Shown piece by piece: positions 11,950-23,916 of a stretch of 64,000 bases of DNA. The notes beneath the pieces are model-generated. The model saw nothing but the letters and a program-made list of their open reading frames with translations, was not told the origin of the DNA and did not search any database. Position 1 is the first letter of the stretch. Every line of letters starts with the position of its first letter. Source of the DNA: Manihot esculenta (lineage: Eukaryota; Streptophyta; Magnoliopsida; Malpighiales; Euphorbiaceae); the NCBI RefSeq assembly GCF_001659605.2, contig NC_035173.2:10435065-10499064 (forward strand). The letters run 5' to 3'. The translations under genes were made by a program, and so were the position numbers.

Positions 11950-14900
11950 AACAGTTTATTTTACTGATTTTCATGATATTGCTCCACCACCTTGGATGAA
12001 AATATAACCACTAGTTGACTTGATTTCATCTGAGTCTGAAATCCAGTTTGCATCGCTATACTCTTCTAGCACAGCGGGAAATCTACTATATAGAATACCA
12101 TAGTTTATTGTACCTCTCAAATATTTCATTAAACATACCAAAGCATTCAAATGACCATGGTTAGGATTTTGAGTGTCCCTACTTAGTCTACACACTTCAT
12201 AAGGTATATTTGGTCGAGTAAAATTCATCAAATGAATTAAACTTCCAATAATTTGAGCATATTTAGACTAGAATACAATATCTCCAACATTTTTTTTAAC
12301 TGACTGTTAGCATCAAATGGAGTGTTTATAGGTTTCACATCAAACTTCTCAAATTTCTTTAGAAGTTTTTCAACATAATGTTCTTGAGTCAATATTAATC
12401 AATGATCATTTCGTACAATTTTCACACCCAAAATTACTTTAGCTTCTCCCATGTCTTTCATTTTAAATTTAGAAGATAAAAATTTTTTTGTTTCTTGAAC
12501 TATATCAAGACATGAACAAAAAATTAGCATATCATCCACATATAAGCATATAATTACACAATCATTTCCAACAAGTTTTATATAAACACATTTATCAACC
12601 TCAATAGAAGAAAAACCATTACTTAACAAAACTTGGTCAAATTTTTCATGCCATTGTTTTGGTACTTGTTTTAAACCATATAAAGACTTAACCAATTTAC
12701 AAACTTTTTTTTCTTGACCTAAAACAACACAACCTTCTGGTTGTACCATATAAATCTCTTCTTCCAAATCACTATTTAAAAATGTAGTTTTTACATCCAT
12801 CTGATGGATATAAATTTTGTAAATAGAAGCCAAAGCAATTAAAATTATAATTGAAGAAATTCTAATAACAGGAGCTTAAGTATTAAAATAGTCAATATTT
12901 TGTTTTTGAGTAAAACCTTTTGCAACAAGTCTAACTTTGTATTTATCAATTGAACCATCAAGATTTAATTTCTTTTTGAAAATCCATTTGCAACCAATTG
13001 GTTTTGCTCCATATGGTAAAACAACAATTTCCAAAGTATTATTTTGTAAAATAGAATCAATTTCAACTTTAATAGCTTCTTTTTAAAATAATGCATTAGA
13101 AGAAAAATTTGCATCTGAAAAAGTTAAAGATCATCTTCCAAAAGATAAGCATGAAAATAATTTCCAAAGGATTTTTCTTTCCTTTGTCTTTTTGATCTTC
13201 TTAACTCTTTAACTTCACTTTCATTTATATGTTTACTAACAGATGCATTAGAAACAACTTTATTTCTTAGAGGAAAAATATTTTAAACAAACTCAGCATT
13301 TTTAGTTTTAATAATAGTATTACAATTTAGTACTACAATTAGCATAACAAATAAATAAACAATCAGAAGTATTTGCACCAATTTTTTTTTCTTTAGTTCA
13401 GGAATCATAACTTTGGTTAAACACCCCCACACTTTTAAATATTTTAAATTAGGAAGATAACTCTTCCATAATTCATAAGTGTAATATCAGTTTTTTTTAT
13501 AAGGAATTCTATTTTGTAAGTGACATGCAAATAAAATGGCTTCACCCCATAAATTTTCTAGTACATTAGAACTAACAAGTAAACAATTCATCATTTCCTT
13601 TAAAGTTATATTTTTTCTTTCTGCTACCCTATTTGATTCAGGTGAATATGGTGGGATAATTTCATGAATTATACCATATTTTTCATAATAATAATTAAGC
13701 AAGACATATTTACCTCCCATATCTGATCTAATTCTTTTAATTTTTCTATTTTATTGATTTACTACTTCATTTTTATGCGAATGAAACATGTCAAAGGTTT
13801 CATCTTTATTTCTTAATAAATATACTTTAATATATCTAGAAAAGTCGTCAATAAAAGTTACATAGTATCTTTTTCTCCCTCTAGTCATAGTTTGTTTTAA
13901 ATCTTCTAAGTCAGTGTGAATTAAATTTAATAATTCAATTTCTCTAAAAATAGAAGCACAAGTTTTCTTTGTTTGTTTTGATTTAGCACATACTTCACAT
14001 TTATCCAAGCTTGAATAATTAATATTAGATATAAGTCTAATTGCATGCATCTTATTAATATAATATAAACTTACATGACCCATCCTATCATTTCATAATT
14101 TAAAAGAATCAATCAAGTAAGCAGAAGAATTAACATTTTCATTATTAACAATCTTGGAAACATGCAATACAAACAGTCCATTATTACAATATCTCTTACC
14201 TATAAAGACATTATTTTTAGTTTTAACTACTTGGTCAAATTCAAATGTAACTTTCACTCCATTTTTACCAAGCAGAGCAACAAAAATCAGATTAGTTTGA
14301 ATTTCATGGACATGTAGCACCTCATTCAATTTCAAAAATTTACCGGATGTGAGACGAAGAAGCACTTTGCCTTTTCTAAGAACTTGTGTAGTCCTTGAGT
14401 TACCAAGAAACACAGAATCTTCTCCTGCACTAGTTTGAGTGTAGGATGAAAAAACACTTTTATTTGCACAAATGTGCTTCGTAGCACCTGAGTCTATGAC
14501 CCATTCATTCACATTAGCCACAAGATTGGCTTGAGAAATGACCGCTACAATTATGTCATCTGCTTCCACCAAATTTGCCTTTGGTTTAGCAGGATTGTCA
14601 TTTCTCTCCATTCTTTTCCTGCATTGAGGTGCATGATAACCTAACTTGCCACACACAAAACAACTACCTTTTTTTTCTTAAAAGTAGGATTATTAATTTT
14701 TGGTTTATAATCAAATTTTCTTTTTATACCTTTTGTTTTGGTAGTGTGGCTTATCTTGGATTAAGTTGGTGTTGGCAGCAATCTCTTTTCCTTTAGCTTT
14801 CTTAATCTCTTTCTTGTTTGTATATTCTATGATGATATGAGTGATAAGCTCAAAAAGGGACAACTGCTTATGTTTATGCTTGAGTCGCTGCTTCTAGTCG

Positions 14901-15489
14901 CTCCACGAAGTCAATAATTTTTTAATTAGCAAACCAGCAACAAGCTCCTCTTAAAGTGTTATATTTTTCGATTTCAAGTCCTCAATCAATTTGTGGTATT
15001 CAATGATTTGTGCCTTTATATCTTTATCATCCACCATCTCCCATTTGTAAAATTTGTTAATAGTAAATTTCTATTTGCCACATCCTCAGCAGTATATTTG
15101 ACAATTATGGACTCCCATATTTATTTTGCTTCTTTATAAAAGCAATAAACATCAAAGAGATCGTTAGATAACGTGCTAATAATAGTGTATCTACATACCT
15201 TATTAGCATGAACCCATAATTCCTATTGTTTGTCAGAAGTTTCTGCAGGTTTCGCATCGATGAGAGCAAAACCAACTCCATGCATATCAAGAAATGAAAA
15301 TACACGTTCCTGCCAGCGTTTGAAATTGTCACCATTAAATTGTTCAATTTTGGAGACATTTGGGAATGGCTTGGACATCTTCATGGCAGGTTGCATCATA
15401 GCAGTAGGAACACCATTTGGAATACTAGTGGCAGAAGGATCAACAGGTCTAGTAATGGAAGTATTGTTAGGAGAAGTAATTTCAGCCAT
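11950..15489 (-). pseudogene. gag-pol: Decayed Ty1/copia gag-pol polyprotein
   Basis: Fragments in copia order are readable on the minus strand. Gag starts at the ATG at 15489. The zinc knuckle near 14650 has Tyr at the usual His position. The protease motif DSGATKHIC is near 14480. Integrase is at about 14083-13490, with the CEVC part of the zinc region and an HTD motif. RT is at 12833-12399, with MDVKT and YVDD. RNase H at 12231-11950 includes SDANW. Many frameshifts and stops break it. The left part was cut off by the older gypsy LTR at 11949. This integrase-before-RT order is diagnostic of copia. The element is old and cannot be active. Confidence 0.9.
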
Positions 15490-16020
15490 TATCCTTAAGA
15501 TTGTTGTAAAATGGTAGAAAAAGATATAGAAATTAAATGAAAGATGAGCAGAATATTTGCTTGAGGCGTGATAATAATCAATGTCCTTAAGGATAATTCA
15601 CTGACGGTAGTGTATCCTCCTGAATTTAACAAGCCTTCTGGATTACAAGTAACTCAGGAGCAAGAACAACAACAATTATTAATTACCTAGAAATAGAGAA
15701 GTAGAAGTAGAGAGAAAGAGAAGTATTTTTTTTTTGTGTGTGATAATGAATAACGTAAATGCACTGCTATTTATAGTACTAAAGTTAACATTATTCAAGT
15801 TCATAATATTAGCTAAAAATATAGTTCAGTAATATTAGGAAAAAGAATAAGATAACTTAAAGTGGAAAAGATCTTTTTTAACCAACTTAAAATCTTCAAC
15901 TTATTTCAAAATATTTTGAATTAATTAAATATTTATGATTCTTTTGAAATAAATTGTTAAATATACAATAGCCATGTAGATCTAAATGAATTTTGTTTGA
16001 AAACTCCAGTGATAGAATAA
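15490..16020 (-). repeat. Upstream region of the copia element (leader and probable 5' LTR, ends not resolved)
   Basis: This is AT-rich non-coding DNA directly upstream of the copia gag start, where the leader and 5' LTR should lie. I could not find a convincing primer site, or matching LTR ends because the other LTR is outside the window. The boundaries are therefore only positional. Confidence 0.35.
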
Positions 16021-16023
16021 CCT

Positions 16024-16600
16024 CCTTCGTTCTCACAGACAGCGCCAATTGATGATGTTGAGATTCGGGGGTAGTAGGATCATGACACCTAGACAAATGG
16101 TTTGATTCAGTGTGAGAAATCAATAAATTGAGATTGGCTCAAAAGGAAATAAATATTGGTCATAAATGAGAGTAATAGAATCAAGTCTTATTATTCGAGA
16201 GGTTAAGGTTTTCTTAGGGCTACAAAGATATGGTTTATGTGAAGTTAAAAAAAAAGTGTTCCATGTTTGAGTTTGATAGGGGTATATATACCGTTGGTCA
16301 TACTTAGCTCCCCTACGACATGTCCTATCGGACAAGATAAGGACACTTTTAGCATGCTTTTCAAGCAGCTCATTAATAATGAACAGTTGACTAATAAATG
16401 TTGAGTCAGCTAATCCATACCATATCTATTACGCATGTCACGTTAGTCCTACTCATCGCACGCGCATTTAAGACTTTGAATTTTCACAAGGAAGGAGGTC
16501 GGACTCTGTGTCAATAGATTATCGAAGTTTGGAAAGTCAACATCTGACCAATATTTCTTTCGATTATACTCGGCTCGCCCGACTTAAATTATAAGAGGGT
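16024..16600 (-). repeat. Possible primer site and LTR start of a Tat-type gypsy element
   Basis: On the minus strand, 16048-16031 reads TTGGCGCTGTCTGTGAGA, resembling the TGGCGCCGTCTGTG primer site of some Tat-lineage elements. A TG-start (TGATGATGTTGAG) follows at 16050 on the plus strand. No coding part of such an element was found, and the far end is not defined. Confidence 0.3.
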
Positions 16601-18540
16601 CTCTTAATTAGAGACTAAAAAACCACTAAAAAAACCAAAGACACGTAAATTGTTATATTTATCACAGTTATTTATCTTGGTTGAAAATTGTTATATTTCA
16701 GTCCATCATCTTTAATTTATTACTTTAAAATCTTTTATTATTAAAAGCGTTATATAAAAATCTTCCAGCTATTTTTTATCTATTTTTTCAATAAAATTGA
16801 TCATGGCAGAGCTACGGGGTAAAAGAAATAAAAAATAAAAAAATAAAAAATGGCACATAAGATATTCATAATATTATCTCTACTCAAACTTCTCAAGTGA
16901 GAGAAATGGTGTATGAGAAGAGAGGATATTATCAATATCTTACATTACATTTTTTATTTTAAAATTTCTTATTTTTTACATCATAGCATTGCAATAAATA
17001 AATTTTATTTGGACAATGGTGCAAAATGGTTTGAGTTATTTTTTTTATAATGTTATCGAAGATGAAGAATTTTTATGTAATATTTTAAAAAATGATGAAT
17101 TTTTTAAATAATTTTAAAGATAAAATATTTTACAATAACAAAAATTAAAAAACAAGAGACTGAAGTCTAAATCTCTAAAGCCAAGTGATGACGGGTATAA
17201 ATTTGCCAAATTTCGAGAAGACTAAAACCATTTATATAATAGATTAAATAAATATAAAATAATATAAAAAGTATATAAATTTAGTTTATTATGAATCTGA
17301 AATTCATATTTCATGTGTCTTATTTTATAGTGTACAGAGTTTATTTAAATATTTTTTAAATTAAATAATAAAAAATTAAATTATATTAATTTATTAAAAT
17401 ATTTTTAAAAAATTAAAATTTTTATTATTCACTGTATTTTAAATTTTATTATTAATGTGGGAGGGCCTAATGTAAAATAATTAAAAATTATATACATAAA
17501 ATTTCTTGGCGTTGCTTGGAATGAGTAGTATTTGGTTCAAACTAAAAAAATCAATCGACCTGAATTAATTTAAAAATTCAATTTGATTTTTTATTTATTT
17601 TGGTTTGATTTAATTTTTAATTTTAAAAATTTTGTTATTTTGATTCGATTCGGTTTTAATCAGAAAAAAATAAAAAAAATCGAATCGAATTCATTAGTGA
17701 TAATAATATATTATTTTCAATAATATAGAAAAATTAAATCATATTAAAATTAAAATATTTTAATTAAATTTTAAAATATTAAAAATAAAATATAAAAAAT
17801 AAAAAAATTATTAAAAATTAAAATTAATTAAATCGAATCGAATCAAATTAAATCAGATTGATTCGATTTGATTTAATTTTTAATTAAAATCAATTTAATT
17901 TAATTTTTATAAATACTAAAATTTTAATTTTTAATTTATTTAATTTGATTTGATTTTAAATCGAATTGAGTAAAATCAAAATGAGTAAATGTTTACACCT
18001 AAGTTCCTAACCACCGCTTCCTGCCATGCCAAAGCTGCAAAATGTATCCAACCATTAAACATAAATTAAAAAAAAAAAAAAAGGATCTTATGGTAAATGA
18101 TAGGAATCGGGAACTATAGCACTCCAACCGTGCAGTTGGTTGATCCGAACTACAATGATAAGAACAGGTTGAATATTTTTGAGTAATGACTTGACTTGAT
18201 CTGTCAAGATAAGGTCGGATAGTACATAACTAAAATTAAGGGGGATTTAGAAAAATTAATTTAATATATTGAATAACAATTATTTAAAATTATTTATATA
18301 AATAATTAATTAAATAGAAAAATTATATTCTTTATGAAAAATAATTATTTTTTTGTTTAATATTATATATATTTTTTCCGAAAAATTTGAGTTTTTTTTT
18401 ATTGAACATAAAAATAGAGTCTAAAATCAAGCCTACCGTTTGGTCATTGGTTACCTTTTTTTTTATAAATAAATAAAAAATTAGACATATTATAAATGAG
18501 AATAATGAAAATATTCAAGATCTAAGATAATTCACAGGAT
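16601..18540. other. AT-rich intergenic DNA with no recognisable gene
   Basis: The region is very AT-rich with long A/T runs. ORFs are short and unsupported. A self-complementary AT-rich repeat (about 17540-17990) is listed separately. Confidence 0.6.
17540..17990. repeat. AT-rich self-complementary repeat, possibly MITE-like
   Basis: The motif AATCGAATC and its complement GATTCGATT recur on both sides of short spacers (about 17641-17692 and 17830-17870). They are embedded in TTTGATTTAATTT-type sequence and can fold into long hairpins. No clear terminal repeats or target duplication were identified, so the class is uncertain. Confidence 0.4.
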
Positions 18541-18835
18541 AATAATTGCAAACACATTTACAATAATACTGAGCAAGAGAAGCCAATCCCCCACACAGAT
18601 GATTCCAAAAATAACAAAACGATGAAACCATTTCAGTTTGCACAATCATATCTCCCATCAAAATCCCATACTGCATTTTCTTCTCTTTTCTTTTCCTTTA
18701 TTTTCTTTCCAGAGAAAATTAGCAAACTCCTTCCAAACATCTTCTTCTTTCTGATTAGCTACCACCCAAAATTTTGCTGCTTTAATAACCCATTTTACAG
18801 AGGCAGCACCATTTACATTTTTTTTTTTAATAATT

Positions 18836-19390
18836 TTATTGACTTGAAGAGAATCTGGAATTCCAGTACTTCTCAATTTCCTCCGCTGTTCTTCCTGGAA
18901 TTCTCCCAGCAATTAGAGGCCACCTACAGAAATTTACTCATTAATTCTTTCACTTGATATCTTCCATTACTAAAAAAATTAAATACCAAAAAAAAAAAAG
19001 CAAGAAATTAAAGCTCACCTCTCTCCAACAAGATTATACATCCTAGTAATAAGGGTTTCTTCATCCTCTGTGAATTCAAGCTTAGATTCTTGGCTTGATT
19101 CCTCTGCAATTTTCACCCCAAAAAGAAAGCAAAAACAGCTATCAATTTCATATGGGTAACCACGGAAAACAAAAGCCCAGAATTGTTTTTTCATATTTTC
19201 ATCCCTAAGGAAATTAGAAAAAGAAATCCAGTAAATGGATAGCAGAAATTAAAAGGGGAGAGATCAGAGTCAGCCATTGAAGAATTGAAAACAGCAAAAG
19301 AAAAATAAGAGCCATGGATTTTGAGAATAAATAAGTACCTCTAGAATCAACAGAAACATCATCACTAGAAGAATGATCCAAGTCAGCCAT
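18836..19390 (-). CDS. Single-repeat R3-MYB regulator (CAPRICE/TRIPTYCHON/ETC-like), three exons
   Basis: The exons are 19390-19339, 19103-19019 and 18923-18836. They join through GT-AG introns of 235 and 95 bp into 225 bases (74 residues plus TAA). The protein has an acidic Ser-rich start (residues 1-25) followed by one MYB repeat. W47, W66, VGERW and [16 protein letters not shown] are visible. The bHLH-binding pattern LX2RX3LX6LX3R spans L35-R53, with Thr instead of the usual Asp/Glu just before it. The second intron splits the Arg46 codon before Trp47, which I recall as a typical site in this family. Such proteins lack an activation domain. They compete with R2R3-MYBs for bHLH partners in the nucleus and influence trichome, root-hair or pigment patterning. 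The start is the only ATG that gives this reading. I see no lesion, so it looks functional. Which paralogue it is cannot be decided from sequence alone. Confidence 0.88.
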
Positions 19391-20299
19391 TGAGAGTTGA
19401 AACCTTAAGCAGAGAGATTGAAAAAAGAGACAAGAGATTGAAAAATTCTTTGGTTGTGTTGGTGAAGCTAAACAAATGAATGGGTACTTAATAAATGGCG
19501 TGTTTGGATGGATAGAGAAGAAGAATGGGCGTTGTGAGAGTGAGAATGGTAGTTGAAAGATAGCGTTGATATTCCAACTTTGATAGGTAGTTGGGACGGG
19601 TTGGTACACCCTCAAGCTTTTATTGAATCTTTGTATTATCTAATTTTCTAATTTTTTACATATTTTTAATTAACACATTTTAAAATTTTCCTACCGTTGT
19701 TATCTTACACTTTGCTTGGATAAAATACGAGATTGAATGGAAAATACTCCTTATGTTTGGATAAAAGGAAAATAAAGGAGGATGGAAAGGAAAATATCTT
19801 TATATTCCTTTATTTAGAAAAACAATGAATAAGAAAAAAAAATTAAAAATACCAATTTATCCCCATTATATATATTATATAATATAATAAGGACAAATAA
19901 TAATAGAATTTTATGAATAATTATATAATATTTATGATTTTTAATATACATCACAAACAAAAAATTATAATAAAATCCAATAAAAAAGATAAAAATAGTA
20001 ATTAAAAGAAATAATTATTATAATTGTGCTCGGACAGAGGAGGATGAAATCACAATTTTATCTTTAAAATTTAAAAAATAACTTATAAAACATATGGAAG
20101 TTTAAGTCATTTAAAAAATTTTCTTCCCATTTCCCCCCATTTTGGAGAAAATAGTGGATGAAAAAAAATTTTTTTTTCTCTTCGATTCCTTCTTAAATAA
20201 ATATGAAAAAATGAAAAATAAATTTATTTTTTTTTCTCTAATTTCCCTGCTTCCTCTCTTATTTTTTCTCAATTTAAATATAGTATTAAGAATATGTTA
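19391..20299. other. 5' untranslated/promoter region of the R3-MYB gene and AT-rich spacer
   Basis: Upstream of the MYB ATG the sequence is CT-rich on the sense strand (19391-19560), as in plant 5' UTRs. CAACTACC, a possible MYB-type site, occurs twice on the sense strand (19548-19555 and 19586-19593). No clear TATA box was found. From 19690 to 20299 the DNA is AT-rich with purine-rich blocks (for example around 19780) and no gene. Confidence 0.5.
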
Positions 20300-21850
20300 T
20301 ATTTAATTTTAAAATAAATAAAGGTGAAGTGTGATCTAGTAAATTTTAAAAGAGTAATTATTAAGCCTCACTTTATTTGTAAAAAAATAATTAGTAGCAG
20401 CCGACTTTTCAATCTTGCTGTTTCTACCTCAAGTCACAGTATGTTGAATCTCTCAGTTGATAGCACTACACCAGCTCCCAAAACTCGTCGCTTTGTGTCT
20501 ATTGTTGAGAATAGTTGGCAAGTCAGTGCACACAATCCCATCCTGCATAAATTGAGAACCTGTGCTAAGACACTTAACTTCTTGGAGTAAGAATTTAACA
20601 GGCAGTTTTCGTACTAAGATTAAAGTTGCTAGGGACAGGTTGGTTGAAGCCCGATGCTCTGGATCTAGCCAAGTAACCCAGGTTTGTGAAGAGCTAAATT
20701 GTTTGCTTTAAGAAGAAGAAATTTATTGGAAGGAACGAACTAAACTCTTTTGGCTTGAAGGTGGGAACAACAACTCTAGGTTCTTTCATTCTAAAGCTTC
20801 AACCAGAAAACGGGTCAACACTATTGCTGCTCTGAAAGATCCTCAAGGCAATTGGGTTACTGATCTTTTCTCCCAACCTTGAGGTGATTATGGTGATGCG
20901 TTGGATGTTGTCCATGCTAAAATTAGCAATGAGGAGAATAGTTATTTGGTTGCTCCTTTCACTGATGCTGAGTTTAAAAGTTTGTTTTCCAAATGCATCC
21001 GGATAAGGCCCGGTCCTGATGGCCTTAACCTGGCCCTTTTTTTAGCATTTTTGGCATATTATTGGAGACGATGTGATTGTTAGTTGTAAATCTTGGCTTC
21101 AGTCGGGTGCTTTCTCTGCTCATTTAAATGACACCATTATAGTTCTTCTTCCTAAAGTGAATAAACTTAGCACCCTTAAAGACTTATAACCTATTTTCCT
21201 ATGTAATGTTCTGTACAATATTGTTGCAAAAGTTCTTGCCAATCGGCTCAAAAAAGTCCTACCTGCTATCATTTTCCCTTCTCAGTTTACTTTTGTATAT
21301 GGAAGATTGATTACAGATAATGTTTTAGTTGCTTTTGAGATTGTCTACTATCTTCGAAGGAAAACTAGGGGTAAGGTATGTGAGATTGCTTTTAAAATTG
21401 ACATTCAAGGCATACGACCATGTGAATTGGCATTTTTTGAGATATATGATTATTAAATTAGGCTTTGCAGCTGAATGGATTAATCTTATCATGGTTTGTA
21501 TGATCACTGTGGACTACTCTGTGTCTTTGAATGGGTATGAAGTTATGTCTATACATCCTTTTAGAGGTTTAAGACAGCTGTCCTTTGTCTCCTTACCTTT
21601 TCATAATTTTTGCAAAATGTTTTTCTGAGCTCTTTAGAAAAAGCAAAAAGAATGGGTGAATTGCATGGATGTTGGGTTAGTAGGAATGGACCTAAGATCT
21701 CTTATCTTTTATTCGCTGATGATAGTTTCTTTTTCTTTCATGCTAATGAGCAAGAATGCAGGACCGTCAAAAATATCTTGGCAACATATGAGGCAGCTTC
21801 AGGATAGGCTATTAATTTTCATAAGTTAGGTATTCTTTAAGTTCAAATGT
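20300..21850 (+). pseudogene. Decayed L1-type LINE (non-LTR retrotransposon) with reverse transcriptase remnant
   Basis: Broken frames in plus orientation match the order of plant LINE ORF2. A linker region reads FWLEGGNNNSRFFHSKA (near 20750), followed by RPGPDGLN (near 21015), LANRLKKVLP (near 21240) and QFTFVYGRLITDN (near 21290). The RT catalytic box is LLFADDSFFF (near 21710). Stops and frameshifts are frequent, and no endonuclease part or poly(A) tail was recognised. The copy is truncated and dead. It lies upstream of the R3-MYB gene. Confidence 0.82.
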
Positions 21851-21889
21851 GCTTGATGATTGCAAAAGGAGAGTTCTTAATGATTGCAA

Positions 21890-21976
21890 AAGGCAAATAC
21901 AAATTGATGCAATTCTTAATGGGCCTAAATGAGACATATGATCATGTAAGAAATCAAATCCTCATTATGGAACTCC
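21890..21976 (+). pseudogene. Fragment of a Ty1/copia gag
   Basis: The frame starting at AAA TAC (about 21893) reads KLMQFLMGLNETYDHVRNQ and further. This is the conserved copia gag segment with F-L-x-G-L-x-x-x-Y. It joins directly onto LINE-derived sequence and ends where element G begins. Only about 28 codons remain. Confidence 0.65.
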
Positions 21977-23415
21977 TGATAAGCGGTTGTCGAAGCCGTA
22001 AAAAATAAACCTATTAAACAATCAACAATAAACTTGTAGATAGTGACAATAGGGTCAAACCACAGGGAATTGACACCAATGATTTTTCTAATAATGACTA
22101 GGTCAAGTAAATAACAAGTAATTAAAAGAGGGGGGTTTTGAGTTGATGGATTAACACTGAATAACAAAAGAAAGCAATAATTTAAAGATGAGTAAATCAA
22201 TAAGAGAAAAGCTTCTAGTTGAAGTATGGATTTGTTTCATATTGCTTAGAATTGATCATTGATTATTTAGGACTCCTATTTTATTTCAATAAATTGGTTT
22301 TGGTTATGGAAGACACTTCTCACAACCAAATTCCTCCTTAGTTCTAGTTTGATTATGAAACGTTCGCTAATCAAACACTAATCAACAAGTTGCCAAGGAA
22401 CGTCCTTGGGGCATTGTAGCATCGAACAATTGTTGACTGCATTAAGACTTAGAGAAACCCAATTCTATCTTTGCTAACTGCGTGGTCAAGTTTAGATTAT
22501 GCAATTTGATTAAATGTGTATTTGAACAACCTAAGCAATTACGGACCTAAATCATTCAAACAATATTACTTAAGCAATTTAAAAGCAATGGGCCCTTATT
22601 GATTCTAAAAGCAAAGTAATAATTATGGAAAGCTCAAATTGCATAAATATTGAAAATAAATAGAAGTTTAACAATGGAGATTTAAATCTCCCAATTCATC
22701 ACAAAATCTGAAATTCACCAACTTTTCAACTAGAAAAGAAGGAAATTAGCCACTCATGGTGGGCTAAATACACAAAAGATGAAAAGAAAGGAAAGAAAGA
22801 AGCTGCAGAGTTTCTGGCGAGGGGAGAAGATGCTGAGTAGCTGATCAGAAGATGCCCCTTGCTGGTTTGGAGGCTGCCCTTTTATAGCTGAAGAATTCCA
22901 TCCTTCTAGGGTTTTGAAATCCCTTTTTAATTTGGCTTGTGATTCCTCTTTTGATGTTGAATTCAATTGCAACTGGAATTTCTTAGGTGAGAAACTCTTT
23001 CGTGGTTCTTGGAATTGTGTTGGTAGTGATTGAGTTGGATTTGGACTTTTTAAAATTCGAAATTTGGTTCCCTGTTGTTTTCCCGCCTCTGCTGTCAATT
23101 TCTGCTGTCAAGGTGATTTGGGCAGTTTCTGCGAGTGATTTGGGCAAATCACTTGCCCAATCTGCCCCAATCGCTTTCTGAGATTCAGTCCAGTTTCTGT
23201 CTCTATCTCTGCGAGTGATTTGGCCAGTTTCTGCGAGTGATTTGGGCAAATCACCTTGACCCAATCACTTTTCCAGCTTTTTCTTCACTTTTTCTCCAAC
23301 TTTCCAATTTCTTCCTTTTCTGTAAAAACATAATAAAAACACAAATTAAGCTAGAAAAATGTGTAAATAAGCAGTAATAAATATAATAAAAATGTGGCTA
23401 AATTATGCTTGATCA
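21977..23415 (-). repeat. 3' LTR of element G
   Basis: The 1439-bp LTR runs from TGATAAGCGG to CTTGATCA on the plus strand. It is nearly identical to 39834-41066 apart from small indels, which implies recent insertion. TTTTATA at 22880-22886 is the likely TATA box on the minus strand. Two perfect palindromes GTGATTTGGGCAAATCAC (23135-23152 and 23237-23254) lie upstream of it in U3. Confidence 0.85.
23135..23254. repeat. Two 18-bp perfect palindromes in the U3 of element G
   Basis: GTGATTTGGGCAAATCAC has 8-bp arms around GG. It occurs at 23135-23152 and 23237-23254. Partial copies lie nearby (GTGATTTGGGCAG near 23113 and GTGATTTGGCCAG near 23216). The 5' LTR keeps a copy at 40984-41001 with one change. 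The same unit recurs in coding DNA of G. Confidence 0.8.
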
Positions 23416-23882
23416 AATACCCCCACACCTAACTTTTTGCTTGTCCTCAAGCAACAAACAACTTAGTCAATCAAGCCCCTTTTTCTTTTGAACCTAAGTA
23501 CCACTTAATCAGCCCTCCCTAGACTCCTAAATTGAAGTATCACAGTATAGAGTACATGCACCAAGGTTGTTTCTTCTTTTCCTTGTTTCCCCTCACCTAC
23601 CATGGTCAAGAAAAAGGTTTTCTGATTTAATCATGCTTATTCTCTTTATATGAGCTCAATGCAACCTCTAAGAGTGACTTGCCCTTCTTTGAGTGTTTTA
23701 TTTTATTTTATTCAGCAGCACTTTTTATTCTTGCCTGAAAAAATCACTAACCTTTTTACGCGAAGGTGCATATTGGTGATACCCACCCCCGGTTACTCAG
23801 TTAGTCACTTGTTCAAGTGGCTACTAGCTCTGTTCATAGCTTGTTTGGCCATTGGAACAGGTTTATGATTTGTGCTTTGTGC

Positions 23883-23916
<34 letters not shown>

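Noticed and set aside
16600..18540. Centromeric or telomeric satellite
   Set aside because: The sequence is AT-rich but has no regular long-period tandem array and no TTTAGGG repeats.
18622..18957. 111-codon plus-strand ORF
   Set aside because: It is antisense to exon 3 of the R3-MYB gene, is low in complexity and has no recognisable domain.
19214..19615. 133-codon minus-strand ORF
   Set aside because: It contains exon 1 of the R3-MYB gene read through the donor site into the intron, preceded by UTR. The spliced gene explains it.
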